Shown: positions 34,508 to 43,599, counted from the first letter of the stretch. The stretch: DNA of 64,000 nucleotides from VRUE01 sp963712595 (GCA_963712595.1 CAVQIM010000004.1:1-64000), one strand, 5' to 3'. Notes: generated by a model not told the origin, from the sequence alone. Translations and numbers: made by a program.

Positions 34508-35263
34508 GTGACGGCGGAGCGACCCAGGTCTGAGTCCGATCCGGAGGCGGGCGCTTCGCTGGTCGCGATCGTCGCCGCCCGCAACGAGGCGGATCGGATC
34601 GGCGAGACCGTTCGCGCGCTCATCGCGGCATTTCCCGGCGTGGCGGTCTGGGTGGCCGACGACGCTTCCAGCGACGGCACGGCGGAGCTGGCGATGGCCG
34701 CGGGCGCTCATGTGGTCAGCCGCGGGCGCCCTCATGGCAAGGGCGCAAACGTGACCGCGGCGGCGGAGGCGGCGCTCGGAGACGGGAGCGCGCCGTCGAT
34801 CGCCCTGCTCTGCGACGGCGATCTCGGCGCCTCGGCCGCCCGCCTGGGGCCGCTGGTCGCCGCCGTGCGGGCCGGCGAGTGCGACCTCGCCATCGCCGCC
34901 TTCAGCCGGCGGGTCGGCGGCGGCTTCGGCCTGGCGGTCGGCTTCGCTCGCTGGGCGATCCGCCGGCTCTGCGGCTTCGAGGCCGGCGCGCCGATCTCGG
35001 GACAGCGGGCGATGCGGATCGACGTGCTGCGGGCAACGCTTCCCTTCGCCCGCGGCTTCGGCATGGAGCTGGGGATGACGGTGGACGCCGTCCGGGCCGG
35101 CTACCGGCCTGCAGAGCGCGAGCTGGATCTCTCGCACCGGGCAACCGGCCGCACCGCGTCCGGCTTCGCCCACCGTGGCCGTCAGCTGCTCGATTTCGCT
35201 CGTGCCTACCGTGTGCGCCGACCGGGGGGCTCGCATCTGCGTGGGCCCGACGGGGGCGGGTGA
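34508..35263 (+). CDS. Glycosyltransferase family 2 protein
   Basis: 251 residues from GTG 34508. GT-A fold: 'SLVAIVAARNEADRIGETV', 'VWVADDASSDGTAELA' (nucleotide-binding DD) and 'IALLCDGDLG' as the DxD-like metal motif. 'GAPISGQRAMRIDVLR' is typical of the dolichol-phosphate-mannose-synthase-like / GpgS-like group. Transfers sugar from a nucleotide donor; acceptor unknown. No membrane helix is evident. Confidence 0.88.
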   Translation: MTAERPRSESDPEAGASLVAIVAARNEADRIGETVRALIAAFPGVAVWVADDASSDGTAELAMAAGAHVVSRGRPHGKGANVTAAAEAALGDGSAPSIALLCDGDLGASAARLGPLVAAVRAGECDLAIAAFSRRVGGGFGLAVGFARWAIRRLCGFEAGAPISGQRAMRIDVLRATLPFARGFGMELGMTVDAVRAGYRPAERELDLSHRATGRTASGFAHRGRQLLDFARAYRVRRPGGSHLRGPDGGG

Positions 35264-35314
35264 GCGCGCATTGGAAGGGGGTCACGGACCACTCCACTGC
35301 CATACTTCAAAGCG

Positions 35315-36130
35315 ATGTCAAGGTGGGGCTTGGTTCAGGGTTTGCGGCGTTTTGCCATCGGGACGTTCGCGATCCTCCTCGGATTTGCCTTCTTCTTTTC
35401 CTCGTCGCAGGCGGGGGCGGAGTTGACGGCAGAGGGCGACCTCTTCGTCAAGTTCAGCGGCGGCATCGCGCCCGCGACTCTGCCTCGCCACCAGCTGGCG
35501 CCGATCGCGATCGGAATCGAAGGCACCGTCAAAACCCTCTCCGGCGATCGGCCGCCCCCGCTGCGGAGCCTGTCGATCGGGATCCACCGCGGCGGCCGGC
35601 TCGATACCCGGGGCCTGCCGGTCTGTCACGCGAACGAGATCGACCCCGGCTCCACCGCCAAAGCCCTCGAAGTGTGCGGGGCGGCCCAAGTTGGCGAAGG
35701 GATGTTCGCGGCGCGAACGGCGTTTCCGGAACAGGAAACGTTCCCGGCCCACGGCAGAATCGTTGCCTTCAACTCGGTCAGCAATGGGCAGCCGACCATC
35801 CTCGCCCACATCTACGGCACCAAGCCGGTCCCGATCACCCGAGTCATCGTCTTCCACATCCACCGCCATCCGGGCAAGACCTTCGACACGACCCTCAGCG
35901 GCTCGCTGCCGGCGGGGGTCAATCGCTACGGCTACGTCAAGCGGATCAGCCTCTACCTCTTCAGGCGCTTCACCTACCTCGGCCGACCCCACAGTTACCT
36001 GAGCGCCACTTGTGCGGCGCCCCCGGGCTTCCCCAGCGCAATCTTCCCGTTCGCGCGGGCCTCGATGACCTTCGAAGACGGCCGCACGCTCTCCACCAGC
36101 CTGACTCGCACCTGTCGCGTCAGCGGCTAG
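35315..36130 (+). CDS. Exported protein of unknown function
   Basis: 271 residues. A signal peptide (~residues 1-35, 'FAILLGFAFFFSSSQAGA') precedes 'LTAEGDLFVKFSGGIAPATLPR', an opening I associate with a family of exported actinobacterial proteins without known role (seen in parts as 'FVKFSGGIAPATLPR'). Cys residues at 'LPVCHAN', 'LEVCGAA', 'SATCAAP' and 'TRTCRVSG' could form disulfides. CATACT at 35301-35306 ends eight bases before the ATG, suggesting a very short leader. Its stop overlaps the amidase stop (TAG/CTA). Confidence 0.85.
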   Translation: MSRWGLVQGLRRFAIGTFAILLGFAFFFSSSQAGAELTAEGDLFVKFSGGIAPATLPRHQLAPIAIGIEGTVKTLSGDRPPPLRSLSIGIHRGGRLDTRGLPVCHANEIDPGSTAKALEVCGAAQVGEGMFAARTAFPEQETFPAHGRIVAFNSVSNGQPTILAHIYGTKPVPITRVIVFHIHRHPGKTFDTTLSGSLPAGVNRYGYVKRISLYLFRRFTYLGRPHSYLSATCAAPPGFPSAIFPFARASMTFEDGRTLSTSLTRTCRVSG

Positions 36131-37560
36131 CTCGGACGGGGCCAGCCGCCGCTGGCACGCTCCACCGAGCCGGCGAGCGAGAGCAGCGTCGTCTCGTCGT
36201 TTTCCCGCCCCAGCAGCTGGGCCCCGATCGGCAGGCCCGAGGAGGTAAATCCGGCGGGAACGCTTATCGCGGGCCAGCCGACCACGTTCCAGGCGAAGGC
36301 GAAGGGGCAGGTGGCGCTGGCGGTAGAGCTCGTCACCCAGTAGCCACGGCCCTCGAGCGCGCCGATGCGCGGTGGCGGCTTTGCCGTCGTCGGCGTGAGG
36401 ACGACGTCGCAGCGATCGAAGATACGGCCGATCCGCCTGCGCAGTCCCGGCTCGGCGGCGCGTGAAAGCTGCAGCGGCAGGCCGCTCAGCGCCTTGCCGA
36501 AGCGGGCGTGGGTGCGGGTGCGGGCCTCGAGCGCCGACCGGTCTTCGCCGTGGGCGCAGAGCCATTCCTCGACGCCGGCCATGCCGCGAGGGACGATCGC
36601 GGGGCCGACCATGCCGTAGTCGGGGTCGGCGACGACGATCTCGTGCCCGAGGTCGGCGAGCCGATCGGCGAAGGCTTCGATCGCGACGCGATGCTCGTGG
36701 TCGACCTTTGCGGACAGGCCAAAAGGGGTCGCAAAAGAAAGCGCGATGCAGAGCGAGCCCGGTTCGCGGGTGGCCGCTCGGGAGAAGGGCTCGCTGGGGG
36801 CCTGGGGCCGGTGCAGGTCGGCGGGGACGTTGCCGTAGGTCGCGTCCAGCAACAGCGCAGCGTCCTCGACGCTGCGGGCAAGGGGGCCGTAGCAGCTGAG
36901 ACCGTTGAAGGCCTCCGGGTCGGGCCAGGTCGAGACCCGGCCCCGTTGCGGCTTCAGCCCGATCAGCCCGGTCCAGGCGGCGGGAATGCGGATCGAGCCG
37001 GCCCCGTCGGAGCCGATAGCGGCAGCGACCAGGCCGGCCGCCACGGCGGCCGCGGCTCCACCGCTGGATCCGCCGGGAGTGTGGTCGGTGTTCCAGGGGT
37101 TGCGGGTGGCGCCATGAATGGGGGTCTCGGTGAAGTGCCATTGGCCCACCTCGGGCGCGTGGGTCTTGCCGATCACGATCGCCCCGGCCTCGCGCAGGCG
37201 CCTCACGGCCTCGGCATCGCGCACCGCCGGCTTGCCGCCCCCGCAACCGAAGGGAGAGGTGTGGCCGGTGAGGTCGACGTCGTCCTTGATCGCGACCGGC
37301 ACACCGAGCAGCGGCGCCTCGTCTCCGGCGCCGAGGCGGCGGTCAGCATCTTCGGCCTCCGCGAGCGCCTCCTCGGAGCGGATCACGCGGAAGGCGTTGA
37401 GCTTCGCTTGGGCAGCTTCCGTCTTTTCCAACGAGGCTTCGACCAGCTCCCGCGAGGAGACCTCTCCTGCCCGCAGGCGAAGTGCCTGCTCGCGTAGGCC
37501 ACCGACGGCGCGCTCATCCGTGTCGCCCCCGCTAGTGCGTACCTCGGTAGTGCTGGTCAC
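36127..37560 (-). CDS. Amidase signature family protein
   Basis: 477 residues from GTG 37560, chosen for the strong GGAGGGG five bases upstream. The Ser-cisSer-Lys triad is visible: Lys in 'GVPVAIKDDVDLTG', Ser in 'TPGGSSGGAAAAVAAG' and Ser in 'GSDGAGSIRIPAAW'. Hydrolyses an amide bond; substrate unknown. It is divergent from a TetR gene, with a perfect palindrome between them that may control both. Confidence 0.93.
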   Translation of the reverse strand: MTSTTEVRTSGGDTDERAVGGLREQALRLRAGEVSSRELVEASLEKTEAAQAKLNAFRVIRSEEALAEAEDADRRLGAGDEAPLLGVPVAIKDDVDLTGHTSPFGCGGGKPAVRDAEAVRRLREAGAIVIGKTHAPEVGQWHFTETPIHGATRNPWNTDHTPGGSSGGAAAAVAAGLVAAAIGSDGAGSIRIPAAWTGLIGLKPQRGRVSTWPDPEAFNGLSCYGPLARSVEDAALLLDATYGNVPADLHRPQAPSEPFSRAATREPGSLCIALSFATPFGLSAKVDHEHRVAIEAFADRLADLGHEIVVADPDYGMVGPAIVPRGMAGVEEWLCAHGEDRSALEARTRTHARFGKALSGLPLQLSRAAEPGLRRRIGRIFDRCDVVLTPTTAKPPPRIGALEGRGYWVTSSTASATCPFAFAWNVVGWPAISVPAGFTSSGLPIGAQLLGRENDETTLLSLAGSVERASGGWPRPS

Positions 37561-37584
37561 TATCGCCCCTCCCCGCCCGCCGTT

Positions 37585-37600
37585 GTTCGTTCGAACGAAC
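37585..37600. promoter_or_regulatory. 16-bp perfect palindrome, probable TetR operator
   Basis: GTTCGTTCGAACGAAC lies in the 69-bp gap between the divergent amidase and TetR genes, 25 bp from the amidase start and 30 bp from the TetR start. Size, symmetry and place are those of a TetR-family operator controlling both directions. Confidence 0.7.
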
Positions 37601-37629
37601 GATAAAGGAAAGGGGTAGGCTGATGCGTC

Positions 37630-38202
37630 TTGGCCACGATTGCGCCCCCCAATACCCGCGAGCGCATCCTCCGCGCGACGGTCGAGCTGATCGCGAGCGA
37701 GGGGATCTCCGCTGTGACGAACCGCCGAGTTGCGACCGCGGCCGGTGTTGCGCTCGGCTCGCTCACCTACCACTTCTCGAGTCAGGTCGACCTCCTGCGG
37801 GAAAGCCTGCTCCTCTTCATCGGCGAGGAGGTGACGCGCCAGGAGGGCTTCGCCGAAGACCTCCGCCGCCAGCACCTGAGCGCAGAGCAGGTTACGGCCG
37901 AAGTCGAGCGGATAGTCGAAGAATCCGGCAGCAGGACCCTGTTGCTGGCCGAGGTCGAGCTCTATCTCCAGGCTGCCCGCGACCCGGCCTTGCAGGACGC
38001 GTCCAGGCGCTGCTTCGAGGCCTACGAAAGGGTCTCCGTGATCGCGCTGGAGTCACTGAACGTGCCGGAACCGGAGCGACACGCCCGCTCGGTCGTTGCC
38101 CTGATGTACGGCCTCTGGTTGCGCCGGCTGGGCACCGGCGCCGAAGACGCATCCGGCGTCGCCGATGGCCTGCTGACGATCGTCCGCGGGGCGCGCGCTT
38201 GA
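37630..38202 (+). CDS. TetR-family regulator next to amidase and glpK
   Basis: 190 residues from TTG 37630 (no ATG or GTG fits; start somewhat uncertain). HTH: 'TRERILRATVELIASEGISA' and 'NRRVATAAGVALGSLTYHFSS'. The C-terminal domain is of the TetR_C type seen in regulators of catabolic genes. Its stop overlaps the TTG start of glycerol kinase (TTGA), so the two are translationally coupled, and it is divergent from the amidase. Confidence 0.9.
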   Translation: MATIAPPNTRERILRATVELIASEGISAVTNRRVATAAGVALGSLTYHFSSQVDLLRESLLLFIGEEVTRQEGFAEDLRRQHLSAEQVTAEVERIVEESGSRTLLLAEVELYLQAARDPALQDASRRCFEAYERVSVIALESLNVPEPERHARSVVALMYGLWLRRLGTGAEDASGVADGLLTIVRGARA

Positions 38203-39670
38203 TCCTGGCGATCGACCAGGGAACGACCGGCACAACCTGCATCGTCTTTGACCGCGAAGGCCGGGTCGCCGGCCGCGCCTACGCGGAGTTCGAGCAGCAC
38301 TTTCCCCGGCCCGGTTGGGTAGAGCACGACCCCGGCGAGATCTGGGACGTGACCAGGCGGGTGGCTGCGCAGGCGATCGCCGATGCCGGGATCCAGGGGG
38401 GGAGCTCGATGGGATCGGCATCGCCAACCAGCGCGAGACGGTCGTTGCCTGGGACCCTTTCAGCGGCGAGCCGATCCACCGGGCGCTGGTCTGGCAGGAC
38501 CGCCGCACGGCCGGGCGCTGCGACGAGCTGCGCGCCGCCGGGCACGAGCCGCTTGTGCGAGAACGGACCGGGCTCGTCCTCGACCCCTACTTCTCGGCGA
38601 CCAAGATCGAGTGGCTGCTGCGCAACGTCGACGGCGCCGCGGGGGCCGTCTTCGGCACGGTCGATTCCTGGCTGCTCTTCAAGCTGACCGGCCGTCACGC
38701 GACCGACTACACCAACGCTTCGCGGACGATGCTGTTCGACATTCGCCGCCTCGCCTGGGACGGGGAGATCTGCGCGCTCTTTGGCATCGACCCCGGCAGG
38801 CTGCCCGAGCCGTTGCCCTCGGCCCACGCCTTCGGCACGACCTCCGAGTTCGGCGGCGAGGTCCCGGTTGCGGGGATCGCCGGAGACCAGCAGGCGGCGC
38901 TCTTCGGCCAGGCTTGCCACCGAGCAGGGTCGGCGAAGAACACCTACGGCACCGGCAGCTTCGTCCTCCTCCACACCGGCGGCGATGCGCCCGAACCGGG
39001 CGAGGGGTTGCTGACCACCGTCGCCTGCGGAGCGGGGGACGAGGCCGCCTACGCGCTGGAGGCCTCGATCTTCGTCACCGGTGCAGCGGTCCAGTGGCTG
39101 CGCGACGGTCTCGGCCTGATCGAGGAGGCGGGGGAGAGCGAGGCGCTTGCCGCCTCTCTGAGCGGCAACGACGGCGTCTACTTCGTGCCCGCTCTCACCG
39201 GCCTTGGATCCCCCCACTGGGACCCCTACGCTCGCGGCACGATCGTCGGCCTCACCCGCGGCAGCGGTCGCGCCCACCTGGCGCGGGCGGCGCTGGAGGC
39301 GATCGCCTACCAGGTCGTCGACGCCGTGCGCGCGCAGGAGGCCGCCAGCGGGCAGCGCCTGGCGGCGCTCAAGGCCGACGGAGGCGCGGTCGCCAATGCT
39401 TGGCTGATGCAGTTTCAGGCGGATCTGCTCGGCGCCGAGGTGGTCGTGCCCGAGGTCGCCGAGACGACCGCGCTCGGGGCCGCCTATCTCGCTGGGATCG
39501 CGGCTGGGCGGTGGACCCTCGAGCAGGTTGGGGAGATGTGGCGCGAGGCCGCGCGGTTTGAGCCCAGAATGGCCGTCGTCGAGCGCGACGCGCTGCTCGC
39601 CGACTGGCATCGAGCCCTGCAGCGGGCGAAGGGCTGGGCGGCGCCGGCTGACGACGAAGGCGTCGCGTAA
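38199..39670 (+). pseudogene. glpK: Glycerol kinase, single-base frameshift in a G7 tract
   Basis: Starts TTG 38199 with 'LAIDQGTTGTTCIVFDREGR' and reads to about 38402, then continues in another frame from 'GELDGIGIANQRETVVAWD' to 39670. Adding one G to the run at 38396-38402 joins both parts into ~490 residues, the normal GlpK length, with 'VDSWLLFKLTG', 'DYTNASRTMLFD', 'GIAGDQQAALFGQ', 'NTYGTGSFVL' and 'KADGGAVAN' all intact. GlpK phosphorylates glycerol to glycerol-3-phosphate. Everything but one base is preserved, so either the sequence is wrong here or the lesion is recent or phase-variable. Confidence 0.88.
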
Positions 39671-39723
39671 CCCTCTCCGCGAGCAGGGGTATCGCGTAGC
39701 GACGGCCGGGGGCCGTCGCGCTT

Positions 39724-40431
39724 ATGGCAGATATGAAGCCACAGGTCTACAAGGACGAACGTCCCGCGGAGTACTTCGACCAGTTCCACGCGTCGGCGCG
39801 CAAGGGCGTGGGCTGGACCTACACCTTCGTCCGCATTCTCATCTCGCTGCCGACCCTGCTGATCTACCGCGTGCGCGCCTTCGGCGTGGAGAATGTGCCG
39901 AAGTCCGGTGCCCTCGTGCTCGCCCCCAATCACTTCAGCCAGATGGACCACTTCTTCGTCGGCCTCTATCTGCGCCGCAAGGTGCGCTTCATGGCCAAGT
40001 CGCAGATGTTCGGCCCGCCGGTACTCACCTACATCTACAAGCACGGCGGCGTCTTCCCGATCCGTCGCGGCCACCGCGACGAGGAGTCGTTCAAGACCGC
40101 CTTCACCATCCTCGCCCAGGGTGAGATGCTGCTCGTCTACGCCGAGGGCGGTCGCTCGCGCAGCGGGGAGCTGAGGGAGGTCAAGCCGGGGATCGGCCGG
40201 ATCGCGCTGGAATCAGGTGCGCCGGTCGTCCCCGTCGCGATCCACGGCTCCGAGAAGGTGCGCCGTTGGAAGCGGTTCCGCTTTCCCCGGGTCACGGTCC
40301 AGTTCGGCGAGCCACTCACCTTCCCGACCGAGGAGGCTCCCAGCCGCGAGCGTCAGCTGGAGGTGGCGACGGAGATCTTCGCTCCGGTGCGGGTGATGTA
40401 CGAGGAGTTGGCTACTCGTAGCGGGCGTTGA
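39724..40431 (+). CDS. 1-acyl-sn-glycerol-3-phosphate acyltransferase family (PlsC-like)
   Basis: 235 residues. Motif I is 'NHFSQMDHF' (NHX4D), motif III 'YAEGGRSRSG' (EGxRS), with 'GVFPIRRGHRDEESF' and 'VPVAIHGSEKV' as motifs II and IV. Acylates lysophosphatidate or a related acceptor at the membrane. It follows glycerol kinase by 53 bp, consistent with glycerolipid synthesis. Its 3' end overlaps the MBL gene on the other strand by 20 bp. Confidence 0.93.
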   Translation: MADMKPQVYKDERPAEYFDQFHASARKGVGWTYTFVRILISLPTLLIYRVRAFGVENVPKSGALVLAPNHFSQMDHFFVGLYLRRKVRFMAKSQMFGPPVLTYIYKHGGVFPIRRGHRDEESFKTAFTILAQGEMLLVYAEGGRSRSGELREVKPGIGRIALESGAPVVPVAIHGSEKVRRWKRFRFPRVTVQFGEPLTFPTEEAPSRERQLEVATEIFAPVRVMYEELATRSGR

Positions 40432-41323
40432 GCCCCGCGAAGAACTCCGGGTCGTGACCCGGGGTGACGATGGCGTCGGGGAACTCGCGCTTGAACAGCT
40501 TCAGCTCCTGCAGGGAGCGGCGGTAGTTGTGGGCGTCGAAGGGGCGGGGGGCGAGCGGGGCCGTGCCCTCGAGCTGGCCCTGGGTGTAGGTGGCATCGCC
40601 GCCGATGACGAAGTCGCGCTCCCCGAGCCGGGCGATCACCGAGATGTGACCGGCGCTGTGGCCGGGGGTGAAGGCGAGGCGGATCGAGCCGTCGCCGAAG
40701 AGGTCGAAGTTGCGGCCGAAGGTGGCGTAGGAGTCGATCCCGCCGCGGTCGAAGTCGACGGTGCGGTAGTCGAAGGCGAAGTCGAAGTGGGGGCGGCGGT
40801 AGCCGTTGAGGAGAGGTCTGGGACCGACCGCGGCGGCGTGCCACTCGGTCTCGCTGAGCACGAAGGTCGAGTTGGGGAACTCGGAGATCGCCGAGGTGTG
40901 GTCGATGTGCATGTGCGTCATCACGACGATCGGGATCTCACCGGGGTCGAGCCCCCGCTCGCGCAGCTGCGCGGGAACGTCGGTTCCGGGATCCAGGCTG
41001 GGCTTGCCGAAGCGAGTGGCGAGGCGGCCGAAGTTCTCGTGCCCGTCGGTGGCGATCGACGGGTGAAGCCCGGTGTCGGCGAGGATCGCCCCAGCGCTCG
41101 GGTGGCGGATCAGGAAGGCGGGGCAGGGAACCGTCGCCGCCGGCTCGCCGCTGAGCAGGGAGCGCAGCAGCTTCAGCGTCTCGAAGCGCCCGCCCGGACG
41201 CTCCATCATCGTCCTCGGCCAGGTGACGTGGCCGGCGATGATCGGTTCGACCGCCACGGTGGCGCCCGGGGTGCCGCCAGCGAGGGGCTCGTGCAGCGGT
41301 TTGGGCTCTACGCGTACCTTCAT
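40412..41323 (-). CDS. Metallo-beta-lactamase-fold hydrolase, lactonase-like
   Basis: 303 residues from ATG 41323. The HxHxDH zinc motif is intact ('VMTHMHIDHTSA'), followed by 'FTPGHSAGHISV' and 'VIGGDATYTQGQL', and a final 'VTPGHDPEFF'. This set is closest to the AHL-lactonase/AttM-like group, which opens homoserine lactones; other esters or lactones are equally possible. Divergent from an SDR gene 46 bp away. Confidence 0.9.
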   Translation of the reverse strand: MKVRVEPKPLHEPLAGGTPGATVAVEPIIAGHVTWPRTMMERPGGRFETLKLLRSLLSGEPAATVPCPAFLIRHPSAGAILADTGLHPSIATDGHENFGRLATRFGKPSLDPGTDVPAQLRERGLDPGEIPIVVMTHMHIDHTSAISEFPNSTFVLSETEWHAAAVGPRPLLNGYRRPHFDFAFDYRTVDFDRGGIDSYATFGRNFDLFGDGSIRLAFTPGHSAGHISVIARLGERDFVIGGDATYTQGQLEGTAPLAPRPFDAHNYRRSLQELKLFKREFPDAIVTPGHDPEFFAGLNARYE

Positions 41324-41369
41324 CGCGGCCCAGGTTACGGTGAGCGCGCGTCTATAGGCTTGCGCGCCG

Positions 41370-42227
41370 ATGGCTGAAAGCTCCCATTCGCGCATCTTCA
41401 GGGACGGTTTGCTGGATGGCGCGGTCTGCGTCGTCTCCGGCGCGGGTAGCGGCCTCGGTCGCGAGACGGCGTTGGAGCTGGTGCGTCTGGGCGCCACCGT
41501 GGTCGGTTGCGGGCGGCGCGAGGAGCCGCTGGCAGAGACCGCGGAGCTCGCGGCCGCTCTCCCGGGCGGGTTCGAGTTGGAGGCGATGGACATCCGCGAC
41601 GAGGAGGCCGTCGATCGGTTCTTCGACCGCGTCGTGGAGAAGTACGAGCGCCTCGACGTGCTGGTCAACAACGCCGGCGGTCAGTTCCTCGCCCCGGCGG
41701 AGTCGATCACGCCGAAAGGCTTCCGCACCGTGATCGAGCTGAACGTGCAGGGGACCTGGTTGATGACCCACGCGGCGGCGACCAAGGCATTCATCCCGCA
41801 GGGCGGCGGCAAGGTGCTCAGCGTCACCCTTTCTCCCCACCACGGGATGCCGGGGATGGTCCACTCGGGGGCAGCCCGCGCCGCGGTCGAGAACATGATG
41901 CGCACCCTCGCGGTCGAGTGGGCGCGCTTCGGGATCAAGACCTGTGCCCTCGCCGCCGGTCAGTTCGCGACCGAGACGCTGCTGACCAAGTATCCGAAAG
42001 TGGTGGTCGACAACCTCGAGCGCTCGATCCCGATCGGGCGCGCCGGCCGGGCCGAGGAGATGGCCTGGCTGGTCGCCTACCTGGCCTCGCCTGCCGGCGA
42101 CTTCGTCTCCGGCACGACGATCACAATCGACGGCGCCCGCGACAACTGGGCCGGTCCCTGGCCCCCCGAAGCGATCGTCAGCGAGAGCGGCGAGCCGGTC
42201 GCCGAGGAGCGCCGCCCGAAGCCCTAG
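41370..42227 (+). CDS. SDR-family protein, dienoyl/enoyl-CoA reductase-like, altered active site
   Basis: 285 residues. Rossmann motif 'VVSGAGSGLGRETA' and 'VLVNNAGGQFLAPAE' are normal. Where classical SDRs have YxxxK this protein reads 'GMVHSGAARAAVENM': no Tyr, and Arg in place of Lys. 2,4-dienoyl-CoA reductases also lack the Tyr but keep the Lys, so this is an unusual variant. The C-terminal ~30 residues beyond 'TITIDGARDNWAG' are extra. Substrate unknown. Confidence 0.88.
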   Translation: MAESSHSRIFRDGLLDGAVCVVSGAGSGLGRETALELVRLGATVVGCGRREEPLAETAELAAALPGGFELEAMDIRDEEAVDRFFDRVVEKYERLDVLVNNAGGQFLAPAESITPKGFRTVIELNVQGTWLMTHAAATKAFIPQGGGKVLSVTLSPHHGMPGMVHSGAARAAVENMMRTLAVEWARFGIKTCALAAGQFATETLLTKYPKVVVDNLERSIPIGRAGRAEEMAWLVAYLASPAGDFVSGTTITIDGARDNWAGPWPPEAIVSESGEPVAEERRPKP

Positions 42228-42235
42228 GTCTTTGG

Positions 42236-42284
42236 CGCGAGACCGTCCCAGCCCGCGAAAATGGCGGGTTGAGACGGTTTCGCG
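42236..42284. terminator. Bidirectional terminator hairpin
   Basis: A 21-bp stem (42236-42256 with 42264-42284), three positions pairing only as G-T wobbles, around a 7-base loop. It lies exactly between two convergent genes ending at 42227 (plus) and 42287 (minus). There is no long U-tract, as is common in high-GC actinobacteria. Confidence 0.75.
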
Positions 42285-42286
42285 GT

Positions 42287-42772
42287 CTACCGCGGCTCGA
42301 GAATGACGAGGGGGATTTCCCGGCCCTTGCTGCGGAGCTGGTAGTCGCTGTAGCCGTGGTAGGACTCGATCGCCTTGGGCCAGAGGCGCTCGCGCTCCTC
42401 GGCGGTGGCGACGCGGGCATGGACCGGGAGCTTCCTGCTGGCGATCTGCACCTCGGTATCGGGATTTGCCATCAGGTTGTGGTACCAGGCCGGGTGTTTG
42501 GGAAAGCCGCCCTTCGAGGCGACGATCACCACGTCCTCGCCATCGCGGAAGTAGAGCAGCGGCGAGGTTCGCCTGGTGCCGCTCTTGGCGCCGACGTGGT
42601 CGAGCAGCAGCATCTTGCCGGGGACGCCCGGGATCCTGTGGCCCAGCCTGCCGCCGCTGGCACGGTAGAGCGCCGTGTGGATGCCCATGAAGCGACGGGT
42701 GGCGGGCCAGATCCGGTCCGCCACATCGAGGTAGCGCGGTGTGCGCTTGCCCTCTGCCGCCGCGGAGCTCAT
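42287..42772 (-). CDS. Deazaflavin (F420)-dependent nitroreductase family protein
   Basis: 161 residues, ATG overlapping the upstream SDR stop (ATGA). The Ddn-type split-barrel motifs are present: 'LLLDHVGAKSGTRRTSPLLYF' (in parts 'GAKSGTRRTSPLLYF'), 'VVIVASKGGFPKHPAWYHNL' and 'NPDTEVQI'. Such proteins bind F420H2 and reduce quinones or nitro compounds at the membrane. Probably made together with the FabG-like SDR. Confidence 0.93.
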   Translation of the reverse strand: MSSAAAEGKRTPRYLDVADRIWPATRRFMGIHTALYRASGGRLGHRIPGVPGKMLLLDHVGAKSGTRRTSPLLYFRDGEDVVIVASKGGFPKHPAWYHNLMANPDTEVQIASRKLPVHARVATAEERERLWPKAIESYHGYSDYQLRSKGREIPLVILEPR

Positions 42773-43599
42773 GTGTACATGCCGCCGAACTGGCCGCCGG
42801 TCACGTTGAGGATCTGGCCGTGCACGTAGTTGGCGTGCGGGGAGCAGAGGAAGAGGACCGGGCCGGCCGCCTCCTCGGGTTGGGCGGGGCGACCGAGCGG
42901 GATGATCGCCGAGGCCATCGCCCGCATCTGCTCGGGGATGCCGAGCTCGATCTTCTCGCCGGTCGGCGAGGTCATCTCGCCGCCCTGCTCCTTGGCCGCG
43001 GTGAGTCGGGTCTCGACGAAGCCGAAGGCGACGGCGTTGACGTTGACCTTGAACTGGCCCCACTCCTTGGCAAGCGTCTTGGTCAAGCCGACGACGCCTG
43101 CCTTGGCGGCGGAGTAGTTGGCCTGCCCGGCGTTGCCCATCGTCCCCGAGATCGAGGAGACGTTGACGAGCTTGCGGAAGACCTCCTTGCCCTCGCCGCG
43201 CTCGGCCTTGGCGGCCTCGCGCCAGTGCGGAGCAAGCGCCCGGGTGATGCGGAAGGGGACGATCGTGTGGATGTCGAGCATCGCTTGGAACTGCTCGTCG
43301 GTCATCCGGTGCACGACGCCGTCCCAGGTGTAGCCGGCGTTGTTGACGACGATGTCGACGGCCCCGAAGGCGTCAACCGCGGCGGCAACGAGCTGGTCAG
43401 CAGCCTCGGGCTTGGTCAGATCGCCGGCGTGGACCGCGGTTTCACCGTCGATCTCCCCGGCCGCCTGTTCGGCGACGTCGGCATCGAGGTCGTTGATCAG
43501 GACCTTGGCGCCCTCGCTGGCGAACAGCTCGGCGGTCGCCCGGCCGATTCCGCGCGCCGATCCAGTGACGATCGCCGCTTTCCCATCAAGAAGTCCCAT
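42769..43599 (-). CDS. SDR-family oxidoreductase, FabG-like
   Basis: 276 residues, GGAGAG upstream of ATG 43599. 'AIVTGSARGIGRATAE' (TGxxxGIG), 'VDIVVNNAGYTWDG', Ser in 'LVNVSSISGTMGN' and 'ANYSAAKAGVVGL' (YxxxK) are all in place. NAD(P)H-dependent ketoreductase on an acyl-ACP/CoA or similar substrate. Slightly longer than FabG, with an insert around 'EAAKAERGEGKEVFRKL'. In an operon with the F420-type protein. Confidence 0.92.
   Translation of the reverse strand: MGLLDGKAAIVTGSARGIGRATAELFASEGAKVLINDLDADVAEQAAGEIDGETAVHAGDLTKPEAADQLVAAAVDAFGAVDIVVNNAGYTWDGVVHRMTDEQFQAMLDIHTIVPFRITRALAPHWREAAKAERGEGKEVFRKLVNVSSISGTMGNAGQANYSAAKAGVVGLTKTLAKEWGQFKVNVNAVAFGFVETRLTAAKEQGGEMTSPTGEKIELGIPEQMRAMASAIIPLGRPAQPEEAAGPVLFLCSPHANYVHGQILNVTGGQFGGMYT

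Noticed and set aside
30714..34511. Rightward open frame of more than 1,200 codons opposite bioB, the GGDEF gene, alkA and the crotonase
   Set aside because: It is antisense to five well-supported genes; composition is Arg/Gly/Ala-rich with no domain. A consequence of GC-rich third positions.
34879..37246. Two long open frames (34879-36465 plus, 35318-37246 minus) overlapping the exported protein and the amidase
   Set aside because: Both cross the boundaries of supported genes, are Arg/Pro-rich and show no motif.
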